Of a stretch of DNA of 12,340 nt, positions 1 to 7,834 are shown piece by piece. The stretch spans positions 1 through 12,340 of the forward strand of contig CBFGYO010000121.1 of assembly GCA_965652975.1 (NCBI GenBank), written 5' to 3'. The translations under genes and the position numbers were made by a program. The notes under the pieces were generated by a model. The model was not told where the DNA came from and did not search any database. It saw only the letters and a list, made by a program, of their open reading frames with translations. Each line of letters starts with the position of its first letter. Position 1 is the stretch's first letter. Source of the DNA: CADEDV01 sp036374495. Its GTDB lineage: Bacteria > Bacteroidota > Bacteroidia > Chitinophagales > Chitinophagaceae.

Positions 1-1295
1 GCACTCAGGATCGTACGGTTGGTAAACCAGTTCCTTTCCCAAAGTGAAGTTTCATTTCCTGTAAAACCGCCGAAGATGGAAAGACCTGATCGCATTTTGA
101 ATGAAAGCTCTTTATCCGTAGCATTAAGTCCCGAGCCTTCATTTACATAATAGGTGCCTTGTGCCACCCATATTTCAGCATTGCAAATAGTTGATGCTAC
201 TGCAATAGCATCCTGTAAATTTCGGAATGCATTTGCCCATGATGATCCATTGTTACTTCCACCCACCACGGCTTTATTCACATAATATATAGACGCAACC
301 TTTGCAGTACCACTAGTTGTGACTATACCAACTCTTCCACCGAAAATGCCCATGGCCATATGATCCTTTAACACATCCAGTGTACCCTGCACTACATAAC
401 TTCCACCGCCACCGCCACCGCCATAGCCGTCTTTACTTCCCCCGCCGCCACCTGAATAACCACCGCCGCCACCACCAGCAATATTACTTGCTCCACCTCC
501 GCCAAAACCAAATCCTCCACTTAATTCACCGCCGGCGGTTACACCTCCATTTCCTCCTGCAGTACCCCCACTAAAGCCGTTTGGATTGCCAAGTCCTCCG
601 TAGCCGGCGGAATATACACCGCCACCGCCCCCACCATCAGCCGGTATAATTCCACCTGCCTGGCCACCTCCTCCACCGGATCCACCATTGCCGCCGTATC
701 CACCGCCACCGCCGTTTTCACTTAATTGTGCATTACCTCCGTTTTGTCCAAGACATTCACCTCCGAGAAGACCATCATAAGCCTCTGCGCCACCACCGCC
801 ACCTGCTACAATCAGCAAAACCCAGGTTGCACCACTCGGAGGCAGATATAATACCGCTGAACCACCGCCACCACCACCAAATCGTCCGCTTATACCTCGC
901 ACAAAACGAAGCTTACCACCGGGCTTTAAAACTAATGTGTTGGGATTAACACAATCCACATCTGACACCAGGTATTTTCCTCTTATTCGGGCTCCCTCGC
1001 CACCGGATGTTACACACTCACCCGACTCACGATCTCCACCTTGTCCACCAACAACCTCCAATGAAATCTGTGAGATACCATTTGGAATAATATATTCTGC
1101 AAGCTGACCTGAATTAATATTGGTGGTTCCGAAAGGCAGCGTAGGTTGTGCATTAGCTTTTAATTGCATCGCTAACACACAAACCAAACCGAATAAAAGT
1201 CTTTGAAAAAAAAGTCGATTCACAATTCCGATTCGACTGTTACTTAAAAATGAAATCCTAATAAAAAAAAGATGATGTGGAGGACAGGGTTGCAT
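1..1295 (-). CDS. Secreted glycine-rich protein with start of a beta-helix domain (3' end outside window)
   Basis: The minus-strand frame stays open from an ATG at 1295 to the left edge, giving 431 codons with no stop, so the C-terminus is missing. A hydrophobic leader ends in a KANA-QPT signal-peptidase-like site near residue 49. Residues about 50-138 look like a beta-rich domain (SLEVVGGQGGD). Residues about 139-299 are repeated runs of five or six glycines broken by Tyr, Ser and Asn, as in bacterial glycine-rich surface domains. From about residue 333 the pattern YYVNKA..GSSWANAF.NLQDAI, IWVAQGTYY, SIFGGFTGNE and NRTILS is typical of the first coils of parallel beta-helix (pectate-lyase-like) surface proteins. 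An in-frame GTG at 1223 would give a more usual 25-residue signal peptide, so the start is uncertain. Likely exported and possibly a T9SS cargo, but the C-terminal sorting domain that would show this is not visible. Confidence 0.85.
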   Translation of the reverse strand, partial: MQPCPPHHLFFIRISFLSNSRIGIVNRLFFQRLLFGLVCVLAMQLKANAQPTLPFGTTNINSGQLAEYIIPNGISQISLEVVGGQGGDRESGECVTSGGEGARIRGKYLVSDVDCVNPNTLVLKPGGKLRFVRGISGRFGGGGGGSAVLYLPPSGATWVLLIVAGGGGGAEAYDGLLGGECLGQNGGNAQLSENGGGGGYGGNGGSGGGGGQAGGIIPADGGGGGGVYSAGYGGLGNPNGFSGGTAGGNGGVTAGGELSGGFGFGGGGASNIAGGGGGGYSGGGGGSKDGYGGGGGGGSYVVQGTLDVLKDHMAMGIFGGRVGIVTTSGTAKVASIYYVNKAVVGGSNNGSSWANAFRNLQDAIAVASTICNAEIWVAQGTYYVNEGSGLNATDKELSFKMRSGLSIFGGFTGNETSLWERNWFTNRTILS

Positions 1296-1350
1296 GGTTA
1301 TAAGTTTTGGGATGAAGCGAAAATGATGTCGCTCACAGGGTTGGGATTAT

Positions 1351-1464
1351 TCATACTTCACGATACGTAGCCAGCCTTCTTTCAAAAAAGAAATAAACAA
1401 ACATGACCAGGATCAGCGCAGCCACGATTATCAGTATGAACACAGCGTTTTTCTTACTAATCAT
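1351..1464 (-). CDS. Possible 37-residue single-pass membrane peptide
   Basis: A short ATG-to-TGA frame encodes MISKKNAV, then about 20 strongly hydrophobic residues (FILIIVAALILVMFVYFFF), then a basic tail ERRLATYREV. The charge layout (Lys before, Arg-Arg after one hydrophobic stretch) is that of a small single-pass inner-membrane protein. It lies on the same strand as the glycine-rich gene and ends 55 bp before that gene's ATG. No strong ribosome-binding site or TAnnTTTG promoter is visible upstream. I recognise no family. The support is the membrane-protein-like composition and position alone, and a chance ORF of this length is quite possible. Confidence 0.4.
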   Translation of the reverse strand: MISKKNAVFILIIVAALILVMFVYFFFERRLATYREV

Positions 1465-1609
1465 AAAAAGTCAGCCTTAAAATTCAAGGAAGTAATATAG
1501 AAGGAGACGTTACCTGTTCCCAAGTTTTGGAACCGACAAATACTGGACATGAGAGGGACAAAAGGCTGACAGGGGCCTGACGAAAAACTGACAACGTTCA
1601 GGATCAAAG

Positions 1610-1727
1610 AGATAAAAGATAGAAGTTCTCCTTGAAAGGCCACGAGCTTCGAGCCTCGAGCTTCGAGCAAAGTACACAAAGCTCGAGGCTCGAGACTCGA
1701 AGCTCGCAGCTCTTATATCTTTTATCT
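1610..1727. repeat. Nested inverted-repeat element between minus-strand genes
   Basis: The outer arms 1610-1625 and 1712-1727 are inverted copies of AGATAAAAGATAnAAG (15 of 16 match). The inner arms 1643-1668 and 1681-1706 form a 26-bp stem with two mismatches around a 12-nt loop. Each inner arm is built from repeated CTTCGAGC/CTCGAGGC words, so it can also fold on itself. The element begins two bases after the TGA of the 596-residue gene. It could be a REP/MITE-like dispersed element, or act as a transcript-end hairpin for that gene. There is no U-tract typical of an intrinsic terminator. The rest of 1465-1729 shows no gene. Confidence 0.8.
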
Positions 1728-1729
1728 AA

Positions 1730-3520
1730 TCAGAGTTTGGAAACCAGATCCTCCAGGTTCGTCTCCGTAGTAACCTGGAATCTTTGCCGCAGGCGCTGGC
1801 GGGATTTGTGCACACTGTCGACAGAGATGCCGAGCATTGAAGCTATTTGTTTTGTAGAAAGATGTAGACGGGTAAGGGCCGCCATTCTTTGCTCGGCCAG
1901 GGTTATATCAGGAAATTTTGAAACGAGGTTGATGAAAAATCCGGGGTAGATTTTTTCAAACAGAGATTTGAAGACCGTCCAGTCTTCCTCCGTCAATATA
2001 GTTTTCTGGCTGAGCTCAGAAATGATGGTTTGTTGTTCAATAGTTGCTTCCCTGCCCTTTGCCTGCATTTCAAGTTTCTCGATAAGATTGGTTTTCTCAA
2101 CAATGTTGGCGGTAAACATTCCCAATTGTTGTTTTGCAGATGCCACCTCCTGCTCCATCCGCCATTTTGCCTGTTGCGCCTGTTCGGATTTTATTTTTTC
2201 TTTCAGCCGCTGCCTGTTCACAATCAGCAGGGCGACAAGTGAGAGGATAACTATTGCGGCTATTAAAACATTTCTATATAATACCTGTGCCCTCCTTTCC
2301 TTATTTAGACTTTGAATATTATACCTGCTGGTTTCATCATTTAATTTGGCTTTTGAAATAGCGAGGCTACTGGTAGCCACTACTTTTTCGAGCGAGTCGT
2401 TGATAGCTGCGTGCAGACTATTATAATAAAAAGCGCTGTCGTAGTTACCCATTTCCCTAAAGATCTGCATGCTGGTATAATAGGCATTCCGTAAATAATT
2501 TGGGTCGGGCCAGATTTTTAAAAGCTGGAAAGCTTCTCTTACTTCCGCCAGGGCTTTCGTCTTGTCGCCACGTACAAGGCTGGTTCTTGCTGCCCACTGC
2601 AGTGAGTTGGCTGCGTTGTCGTAAAATTGGCTTTCCTTGCTACTTTGATAATCCAATTTGAATAATGCATAAGCTGTGTCATATTTTCCTTGCATATAAA
2701 ACACCTGGCCCATGTTTCCTGAAACAATTCCAGTCCAGATGGTATCCTTTGTTTTATGGCCCAATTGTAAGGCCCGGTTATAATAAGTAAATGCAGAGTC
2801 GTATTGATTCTGACGATGATATCCCAACGCAACTGTGTTCATAGAACTAATCGTAAAACGTTTGACTTCATTGGGTGATTTCTGCCATGCGTCCACAGCC
2901 TTCCTTGCATAACGAATGGACTCATTATACTCCCTTACCTTGTAGAGGATTTCGGCCAAATACTGGTAGTGTTCGGGCTGAACTGGAACATGGAGTTTTT
3001 CCCAAAGATCAACTGCATTCTTTGAATACATAACTGCAAGTCCAATTTCTCCAAATACGATTGCAACGGCGGCGTATGCAGAACTTATTTCGGCTATTAA
3101 ATAATCATCTTCGCTTCGATATGCGAGTTCAATTGCCGAGGTATACAAACTCATGAGCTCTTCCTTCACACTATTCACATCAGCCGTGTTGCGCTTATGA
3201 TAATAGTCGTAGTACCCATATTTCAAAAAAAAGGCTAATGCTCTGAGCATTTTAACCCGGGCCTTGAAATGATCTCCTTTACTCTTTGCTTTTTCTTCTA
3301 AGTCTTCGATGAATTTAAATACATGAAGGCTATCTGAATAGCGGAATAGAGAGTCAAGGGCTCTTACATTTAGCTTTGGTTCGGGTGAGTTTTTTTTATC
3401 TAGTTCAATTGCCCATTTATCTGCATTGAGGCTTTTTTCCTGGGCACGAAGAGATACGCTGCCGAGCAGTAATCCAATAAGGATATAAGTGAAGGTAGTG
3501 ATGGTTCGAGCCGATGGCAT
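1730..3520 (-). CDS. TPR-domain membrane regulator with C-terminal LuxR-like helix-turn-helix
   Basis: A 596-residue protein. The N-terminal segment (TYILIGLLLGSVSLRAQ) is a signal peptide or anchor. Residues about 60-400 are helical pairs with TPR-like spacing, for example NQYDSAFTYYNRALQLG and GKYDTAYALFKLDY. A transmembrane helix lies at about 416-434 (VLIAAIVILSLVALLIV), followed by a charged coiled coil at about 435-505. At about 540-582 is a LuxR/GerE-like helix-turn-helix (LAEQRMAALTRLHLSTKQIASMLGISVDSVHKSRQRLRQRF region). This order is a known Bacteroidota architecture: a periplasmic TPR sensor, one membrane crossing and a cytoplasmic DNA-binding end, with no receiver domain. The ligand and target genes are unknown. 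The ATG is followed directly by the exported N-terminus and has a plausible promoter about 110 bp upstream. It is transcribed away from the DUF4932 gene, and the nested palindrome sits right after its stop. Confidence 0.88.
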   Translation of the reverse strand: MPSARTITTFTYILIGLLLGSVSLRAQEKSLNADKWAIELDKKNSPEPKLNVRALDSLFRYSDSLHVFKFIEDLEEKAKSKGDHFKARVKMLRALAFFLKYGYYDYYHKRNTADVNSVKEELMSLYTSAIELAYRSEDDYLIAEISSAYAAVAIVFGEIGLAVMYSKNAVDLWEKLHVPVQPEHYQYLAEILYKVREYNESIRYARKAVDAWQKSPNEVKRFTISSMNTVALGYHRQNQYDSAFTYYNRALQLGHKTKDTIWTGIVSGNMGQVFYMQGKYDTAYALFKLDYQSSKESQFYDNAANSLQWAARTSLVRGDKTKALAEVREAFQLLKIWPDPNYLRNAYYTSMQIFREMGNYDSAFYYNSLHAAINDSLEKVVATSSLAISKAKLNDETSRYNIQSLNKERRAQVLYRNVLIAAIVILSLVALLIVNRQRLKEKIKSEQAQQAKWRMEQEVASAKQQLGMFTANIVEKTNLIEKLEMQAKGREATIEQQTIISELSQKTILTEEDWTVFKSLFEKIYPGFFINLVSKFPDITLAEQRMAALTRLHLSTKQIASMLGISVDSVHKSRQRLRQRFQVTTETNLEDLVSKL

Positions 3521-3630
3521 AATGCATTAACAAATTAGGGTATTTCACGCAAAAGGGCAAAGATGAGTAAGCAGGTAGCCCACGTTTGCGTTTTACTTTC
3601 ACCTTGGCCGGTTTGCGTAAAACTATTTCG

Positions 3631-3663
3631 CAAAGCTAAATGTAGCTCCCATATTATTTTCAA
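3631..3663 (-). promoter_or_regulatory. Candidate Bacteroidota promoter for the TPR-HTH regulator
   Basis: On the minus strand TAGCTTTG (3638-3631) matches the Bacteroidota -7 consensus TAnnTTTG. A TTG at 3663-3661 lies 22 bases upstream, slightly longer than the usual -33 to -7 spacing. It would give a 5' leader of roughly 100 bases before the ATG at 3520. This is a consensus match only. The 172-bp divergent region 3521-3692 shows no other clear signal, and no good -7 word was seen for the plus-strand gene. Confidence 0.35.
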
Positions 3664-3692
3664 TTTTCGGTATTTTACATGTATATACACAT

Positions 3693-4817
3693 ATGAAAAG
3701 AGTTAGCGTTATCATCTTACTTTCTATTCAGGCAATTTTCCCGAATGCCCAGGAGCCCGTCGCAGCAGGTAAACTCGCGGTAGAAGTGAATTATAACGTC
3801 GAAGTACTAGGGCTCGCATACTTCATAGGATTTGAAGGAGTGGATATTGAAAATAAGACAGTAGAAATAGGGGGAAAGAATATACCTAAAAAAGAATGGC
3901 ATAAATACGGATTTTATATCTACGAGAAATATAAAAAATATGCGACTAGCGAAAAACTGGCTAAGAGCTTTGCAGTAGCTGACCATTTGTGGCTGGATTA
4001 CATTATCAATTTATTGATCCAGGTCGATAACTTTCCCAGGGCACAGTTAAGAGGTGACCTCGATGCAAAATATTTCATCAACTTCTCCGTAAAGAAAGAT
4101 ACTGCCGAGGCAAAACAAAACGCTGGAATCTTCCTTGATGGATTAAATAGCTTCTACGAAGAAATAAATTTTAAACAATATATAATTAACACAAAAGAAT
4201 TCTACACTTCTGCAGTTAAGCAGGTAAAGAAGAATCTGCCTGGAAATAATTTCGTACCAGTTATCGAATCATTTTACAGGAAGAGTTTCCAAAAATACAT
4301 TTTAGTGCCTTCGCTCACTATACCAAAAGGTATGGGCTTTGGATTGAACTTTACGAAAAATGGAAAAACAACACTCTTCAATGTTTTTGGAGCATTTGAA
4401 CTCCAAGCCTTCCACGATCCAAAAAGTTTGGATCTGGGATTCGGCAATCAACAAAGATTGCGTGAATTAAGTATTCATGAATTCGGCCACTCATTTGTAA
4501 ACCCGGTTATCGACAGCATACCACAAGACCTGGTTGCCACGACAGAGCGACTTTTTGAACCCATTAAACCGGCAATGGAAAAACAGGGCTACAATACGTG
4601 GAAAGCCAGCTTATATGAACATTTCGTGAGGGCCGGAGAAGTTGTGATCGCCAAACGAATGGGTGACCTCCCGGGTTCGAAAAAACTTTACAAGAACTAT
4701 GTTGACGATCGACAGTTTACTTATTTACCAGAAATCATTGAAGAGTTGGAAAATTATACCGGGAGCAGGTATTCATACTTTGACGCAGTTATGAAAGTAA
4801 TGCATAACTTAAAGTAG
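3693..4817 (+). CDS. Exported DUF4932 protein, putative zinc metalloprotease
   Basis: A 374-residue protein with an N-terminal signal peptide (MKRVSVIILLSIQAIFPNAQ), so periplasmic or outer-membrane-associated. Residues 262-266 are HEFGH, an HExxH zinc-binding motif, within the block LSIHEFGHSFVNP. A second conserved-looking block, LYEHFVRAGEVVIA (about 307-320), contains glutamates 309 and 316 that could supply the third zinc ligand, as in gluzincins. The overall pattern (LDYIINLLIQVDNFPRA, PSLTIPKGMGFG, IPQDL, YLPEIIEELE) matches my memory of the DUF4932 family common in Bacteroidota. The length is full for that family. Catalytic activity and substrate are inferred from the motif only. It starts a plus-strand run and is followed 40 bp later by a small exported protein. 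Confidence 0.85.
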   Translation: MKRVSVIILLSIQAIFPNAQEPVAAGKLAVEVNYNVEVLGLAYFIGFEGVDIENKTVEIGGKNIPKKEWHKYGFYIYEKYKKYATSEKLAKSFAVADHLWLDYIINLLIQVDNFPRAQLRGDLDAKYFINFSVKKDTAEAKQNAGIFLDGLNSFYEEINFKQYIINTKEFYTSAVKQVKKNLPGNNFVPVIESFYRKSFQKYILVPSLTIPKGMGFGLNFTKNGKTTLFNVFGAFELQAFHDPKSLDLGFGNQQRLRELSIHEFGHSFVNPVIDSIPQDLVATTERLFEPIKPAMEKQGYNTWKASLYEHFVRAGEVVIAKRMGDLPGSKKLYKNYVDDRQFTYLPEIIEELENYTGSRYSYFDAVMKVMHNLK

Positions 4818-4828
4818 AGGTGAAACGT

Positions 4829-4836
4829 TAGATTTG
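4829..4836 (+). promoter_or_regulatory. Candidate -7 element before the CxxC exported protein
   Basis: TAGATTTG matches the Bacteroidota -7 consensus TAnnTTTG and lies 21 bases before the preferred ATG at 4858. No convincing TTG is seen at the -33 spacing. It could give an internal start for this gene and nhaA independent of the metalloprotease gene. Consensus match only. Confidence 0.3.
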
Positions 4837-4857
4837 CGACTGGAACTCACATTCATT

Positions 4858-5400
4858 ATGATAAGAATCAGCTTTACAATTTTTACGTCCCTTCTTTTCA
4901 ATTTTGCTTTCGCACAATTTAAACCGCGTGGGACCTTTGCAGGTCTTGAAGAGATACGGGAGCTAAATCAACGTAAAGATACCGAGCACCCCAATCACAA
5001 ATGGTATCATCTTTCAGTCCTGACTTTTAAAGGAGATTCCGTTTTTCTTAAACAATCACCCGTTTCTGTTTACAAAACTGACACGATATTTTCCGCGTCC
5101 GACGGAGGCTTTTACTATTACGCAGGGAAGCTAAGAAGTTCACAGGGTAAAATAGTAGCTGACCTTGACCTTACATCCTGCGATTATTGCCCGGCCCAAT
5201 TCATCAGATTCATTCCTCCGAAAATTATGATTGACGAGGATTCAACTGCACCTGCGCCCAACGACACAGCAGCTACCACCGAATCACCCGTATTCGAGGA
5301 TATAAGTTATAAATATAAAATCCTGTTCCTGGAAAAAACTGCGAATGCCGACGAAATAATGGTTAACAAAAATATTTACCGGAGACAAAAAATAAAGTAG
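4858..5400 (+). CDS. Small exported protein with a CxxC motif, function unknown
   Basis: A 180-residue protein starting at the ATG at 4858. A longer reading from a TTG at 4834 only adds eight residues before a good signal peptide, so I reject it. The leader MIRISFTIFTSLLFNFAFA ends with a typical A-F-A cleavage site before Q20. The mature part is beta-rich, with Tyr/Phe clusters (GGFYYYAGKL) and C108-D-Y-C111 followed by PAQFIRFIPP. A low-complexity Asp/Thr/Ala/Pro stretch spans about 127-144. No lipobox cysteine follows the leader, so it is probably soluble in the periplasm or secreted. I do not recognise the family. It ends only 10 bases before nhaA, which suggests co-transcription, but no functional link is evident. 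Confidence 0.75.
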   Translation: MIRISFTIFTSLLFNFAFAQFKPRGTFAGLEEIRELNQRKDTEHPNHKWYHLSVLTFKGDSVFLKQSPVSVYKTDTIFSASDGGFYYYAGKLRSSQGKIVADLDLTSCDYCPAQFIRFIPPKIMIDEDSTAPAPNDTAATTESPVFEDISYKYKILFLEKTANADEIMVNKNIYRRQKIK

Positions 5401-5410
5401 CGCATAAAGA

Positions 5411-6574
5411 ATGGATATATTCAAAAACTTTTTTAAAAGTGAAAAATCTGCCGGGTTCGTGCTTATTGCGTGCACACTTATTTCATTAGCACTGGCGAAT
5501 AGCCCTTTTTCTGATAGGTACATTCACTTTTGGCATTCGACACTCGATCTTTCTTTCCTGAACATCCAGTTGAATTACTCCATCGAACATTGGGTTAACG
5601 ACGGGTTGATGACCATTTTCTTCCTGTTGGTGGGACTGGAAATAGAACGTGAACTATATATAGGCGAACTATCCCAATTTAAAAACGCCATATTACCTGT
5701 ACTGGCTGCTGTCGGGGGAATGTTAGTTCCCGCACTGATTCATTTCTTATTTAATAACGGAACCGTCACCGAGTCAGGCTTTGGAATTCCAATGGCGACG
5801 GACATTGCATTTGCGCTCGGGATACTTTCGCTTGCCGGCAATAAAATCCCGGCATCCATAAAAATATTTTTAACGGCATTGGCGATCATCGACGATTTAG
5901 GAGCGATTACGGTTATAGCAATATTTTATTCCAGTAATATTACTTTACTCTATCTATTCATTTCACTTGCCATATTCTTTATTCTGTTCATAGCAGGTAA
6001 GAAAAAGGTCTATAGCCTCCCGATATATTTATTAGGAGGTGTGATAATGTGGTATTTTATGCTCAAATCAGGTATACACCCTTCCATTGCCGGCGTGTTG
6101 TTGGCATTTGCGATGCCATTTAAAGTAAGGGGTAAAAATCCCTCCTTTAAACTTCAAAATTTTTTACACTTTCCCGTTTCCTTTTTGATCCTGCCAATAT
6201 TTGCTCTTGCCAATACAGCGATCGCTTTCCCGAAGGATTTGCTTCAAACATTTACAAGTAATAATTCGCTGGGAATAATTTTAGGTTTGCTACTTGGAAA
6301 ATTCCTGGGAATATTTCTTGTATCTTATTTAGCAGTAAAAAAGAATATTGCAAAACTACCAGAAGGCTCAACCTGGCAACATATAGTGGGAGTTTCCATC
6401 CTGGGGGGAATTGGTTTTACAATGAGTATATTCATTGCTAATTTGGCATTCACCGATTCAGAAATCATTTCAGCCTCCAAGATGAGCATATTATTGGCTT
6501 CATTGATGGCAGCCTTACTAGGTCTTTTTATATTAAAGCAAATAAAAACCAAGAACAATAAAATTTTAGGATAG
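5411..6574 (+). CDS. nhaA: Na+/H+ antiporter NhaA
   Basis: A 387-residue integral inner-membrane protein, close to the usual NhaA length, which exports Na+ (or Li+) in exchange for protons and supports pH and salt homeostasis. Family signatures are all present: GLEIERELYIGEL near residue 75, MATDIAFALGIL with T130 and D131, and AIIDDLGAI with D161-D162 as the ion-binding aspartate pair (Asp163/Asp164 in E. coli). Also present are SGIHPSIAGVLLAFAMP, LLGKFLGIFLVSYLAVK with the lysine of the Lys300 region, and GGIGFTMSIFIANLAF near the C-terminus. About a dozen hydrophobic segments are visible. No residue expected to be essential is missing. The gene starts 10 bases after the CxxC protein and ends 20 bases before the next gene, so it may be read as part of a longer transcript. 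Confidence 0.97.
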   Translation: MDIFKNFFKSEKSAGFVLIACTLISLALANSPFSDRYIHFWHSTLDLSFLNIQLNYSIEHWVNDGLMTIFFLLVGLEIERELYIGELSQFKNAILPVLAAVGGMLVPALIHFLFNNGTVTESGFGIPMATDIAFALGILSLAGNKIPASIKIFLTALAIIDDLGAITVIAIFYSSNITLLYLFISLAIFFILFIAGKKKVYSLPIYLLGGVIMWYFMLKSGIHPSIAGVLLAFAMPFKVRGKNPSFKLQNFLHFPVSFLILPIFALANTAIAFPKDLLQTFTSNNSLGIILGLLLGKFLGIFLVSYLAVKKNIAKLPEGSTWQHIVGVSILGGIGFTMSIFIANLAFTDSEIISASKMSILLASLMAALLGLFILKQIKTKNNKILG

Positions 6575-6594
6575 AAATTTTAACTACTACTGCT

Positions 6595-7299
6595 ATGGGA
6601 ATGTTTCTTTCGCTTACCAGCGTCGTCGGCAAATCGCAAAACGAAGTAGTAAATTGTTTGACAAAGTATGCAAAGTCCGTCGGCGGTGGACTTAAAAAAG
6701 AAGGAGTGTCGATTGACGACTACAACTGTTGCGTTATAGAAGAAGCGAATGGAAACACTTCTATTTATTACCCCAACGACTATCTAGAATGGGACAATAC
6801 GGCCATTTTTATTTCTAAGGATTTAAATGCCCCGGTTTTTTCTTTTCATATACATGATGGAGATTTCTGGATGTATTTATTGTTTGTAAATGGCGAGCTT
6901 ATCGACCAGTTTAATCCAATGCCAGACTATTGGCAGGAAGAAATGAGTGAAGAAGATGCGGCCCCCTGGAAAGGCAATGCGACTACGATTACAAGATATG
7001 TAAGTCAGGTGAAAGTGGCAGACATCGACAAATACCTGGTGCGTTGGGATATGGAAGAAGAAGAACAAGACAAGGCATACCCGGAAGATGATTTTACAAA
7101 AGAGGATTGGCAATTGCTCGATTTCATGCGCAAACTAAAACTTCCCTACCCGCTCGACGACGAAGGCAATCCAAAGGGACAGGTTTATAAGCTTTGGACT
7201 GAACAACTAAAATTAAATACAGAATTCCTGGGCATGGAGTCCGCTAATACGAGCAATAAAATGGTACATACTAAAAAACCATGGTGGAAGTTTTGGTAA
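6595..7299 (+). CDS. Cytosolic acidic protein with aromatic C-terminal tail, possible immunity protein
   Basis: A 234-residue protein without signal peptide or membrane segment. It is acidic, with a run EEEEQD near residue 155. Recognisable blocks are FSFHIHDGDFWMYLLFVNG and IDQFNPMPDYW in the first half and DWQLLDFMRKLKLPYPLD and GNPKGQVYKLW in the second. It ends in a flexible Ser/Asn/Lys linker and KPWWKFW. I recall similar uncharacterised proteins with the same tail in other Bacteroidota but cannot name a domain. Its small cytosolic form, and its place ahead of a 130-residue unknown, a broken small gene and an ADP-ribosylglycohydrolase, suggest an immunity-type role against a toxin. That is inference from context. 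It starts 20 bases after nhaA, and the second methionine (M3) is an equally possible start. Confidence 0.7.
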   Translation: MGMFLSLTSVVGKSQNEVVNCLTKYAKSVGGGLKKEGVSIDDYNCCVIEEANGNTSIYYPNDYLEWDNTAIFISKDLNAPVFSFHIHDGDFWMYLLFVNGELIDQFNPMPDYWQEEMSEEDAAPWKGNATTITRYVSQVKVADIDKYLVRWDMEEEEQDKAYPEDDFTKEDWQLLDFMRKLKLPYPLDDEGNPKGQVYKLWTEQLKLNTEFLGMESANTSNKMVHTKKPWWKFW

Positions 7300-7338
7300 C
7301 GTATACTTCAATCATCAAATGTAATTAACCGATTTAAG

Positions 7339-7731
7339 ATGAATCCACCCCTGGAAATAAAATTGATAAAAAATTTCGTTGTCAAAGAAAAGCAGGAACG
7401 GTACATTCAATTTGTTGGATCAAAAAAAGCAAGGCCCAAGTTTATCAGGGACCTGGGCCATTTTAGGCACTTTGACTGGAAATTGTTTGAAGAAGTTAAC
7501 GGCAATCATTGCGACATTTTGGACAGGCTGGAGTTTTTTACTGGCGATAGAACGAGCTGTTATGTAATATCAGAAAATTACCAGATAGATCAGAAAGTAT
7601 TGCCGATAAAAGAAGCTTTGATGCAAATAGGCACGAATAGCGCAATTATCCTGGTATTTGGAAATGCTGAAATGATTTATTTTGAAGGCGAGCCACCGTT
7701 CAATCGATATATAAGTAAAATTTTGAAATAG
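7339..7731 (+). CDS. Small cytosolic protein of unknown function in immunity-like cluster
   Basis: A 130-residue protein, soluble by composition, with no signal peptide, membrane helix or known catalytic motif. It has a basic N-terminal third (KEKQERYIQFVGSKKARPKFIRDL) and a C-terminal alpha/beta-looking half (CYVISENYQIDQKVLPIKEAL and SAIILVFGNAEMIYFEGE). The pattern of a modest protein ending in a YFEGE.PFNRYI block recalls small uncharacterised proteins found among toxin-immunity genes, but I cannot assign a family. It lies 39 bases after the aromatic-tail gene, on the same strand, and 103 bases before the frameshifted gene. An overlapping frame at 7379-7567 is a shadow of this one. Confidence 0.65.
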   Translation: MNPPLEIKLIKNFVVKEKQERYIQFVGSKKARPKFIRDLGHFRHFDWKLFEEVNGNHCDILDRLEFFTGDRTSCYVISENYQIDQKVLPIKEALMQIGTNSAIILVFGNAEMIYFEGEPPFNRYISKILK

Positions 7732-7834
7732 ATTGCTACGGGTAAATTTAAAATTTATGAATAAGTTCTTCCACAGTAAAATGATTATCATTTCAATCTC
7801 ACTAGGCGGCTATTGGTAACAAAACTACTTCTAT

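Noticed and set aside
380..949. Plus-strand frames rich in His/Arg (380-574, 728-949) and a minus-strand frame 539-721
   Set aside because: They are out-of-frame readings of the poly-glycine codons of the minus-strand surface protein.
1632..1949. Plus-strand 105-codon ORF through the nested palindrome
   Set aside because: It runs through the inverted repeat and then antisense to the HTH region of the 596-residue gene.
4834..4857. Longer TTG start for the CxxC exported protein
   Set aside because: The ATG at 4858 begins a clean signal peptide; the extra eight residues have no support, and the TTG overlaps the TAGATTTG promoter-like word.
7433..7463. GGCCCA...TGGGCC inverted repeat
   Set aside because: Only 6 bp, inside the 130-residue coding gene; expected by chance.
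7757..7819. 20-codon ORF MNKFFHSKMIIISISLGGYW
   Set aside because: Too short, no ribosome-binding site or family likeness; kept only as part of the short-similarity observation.
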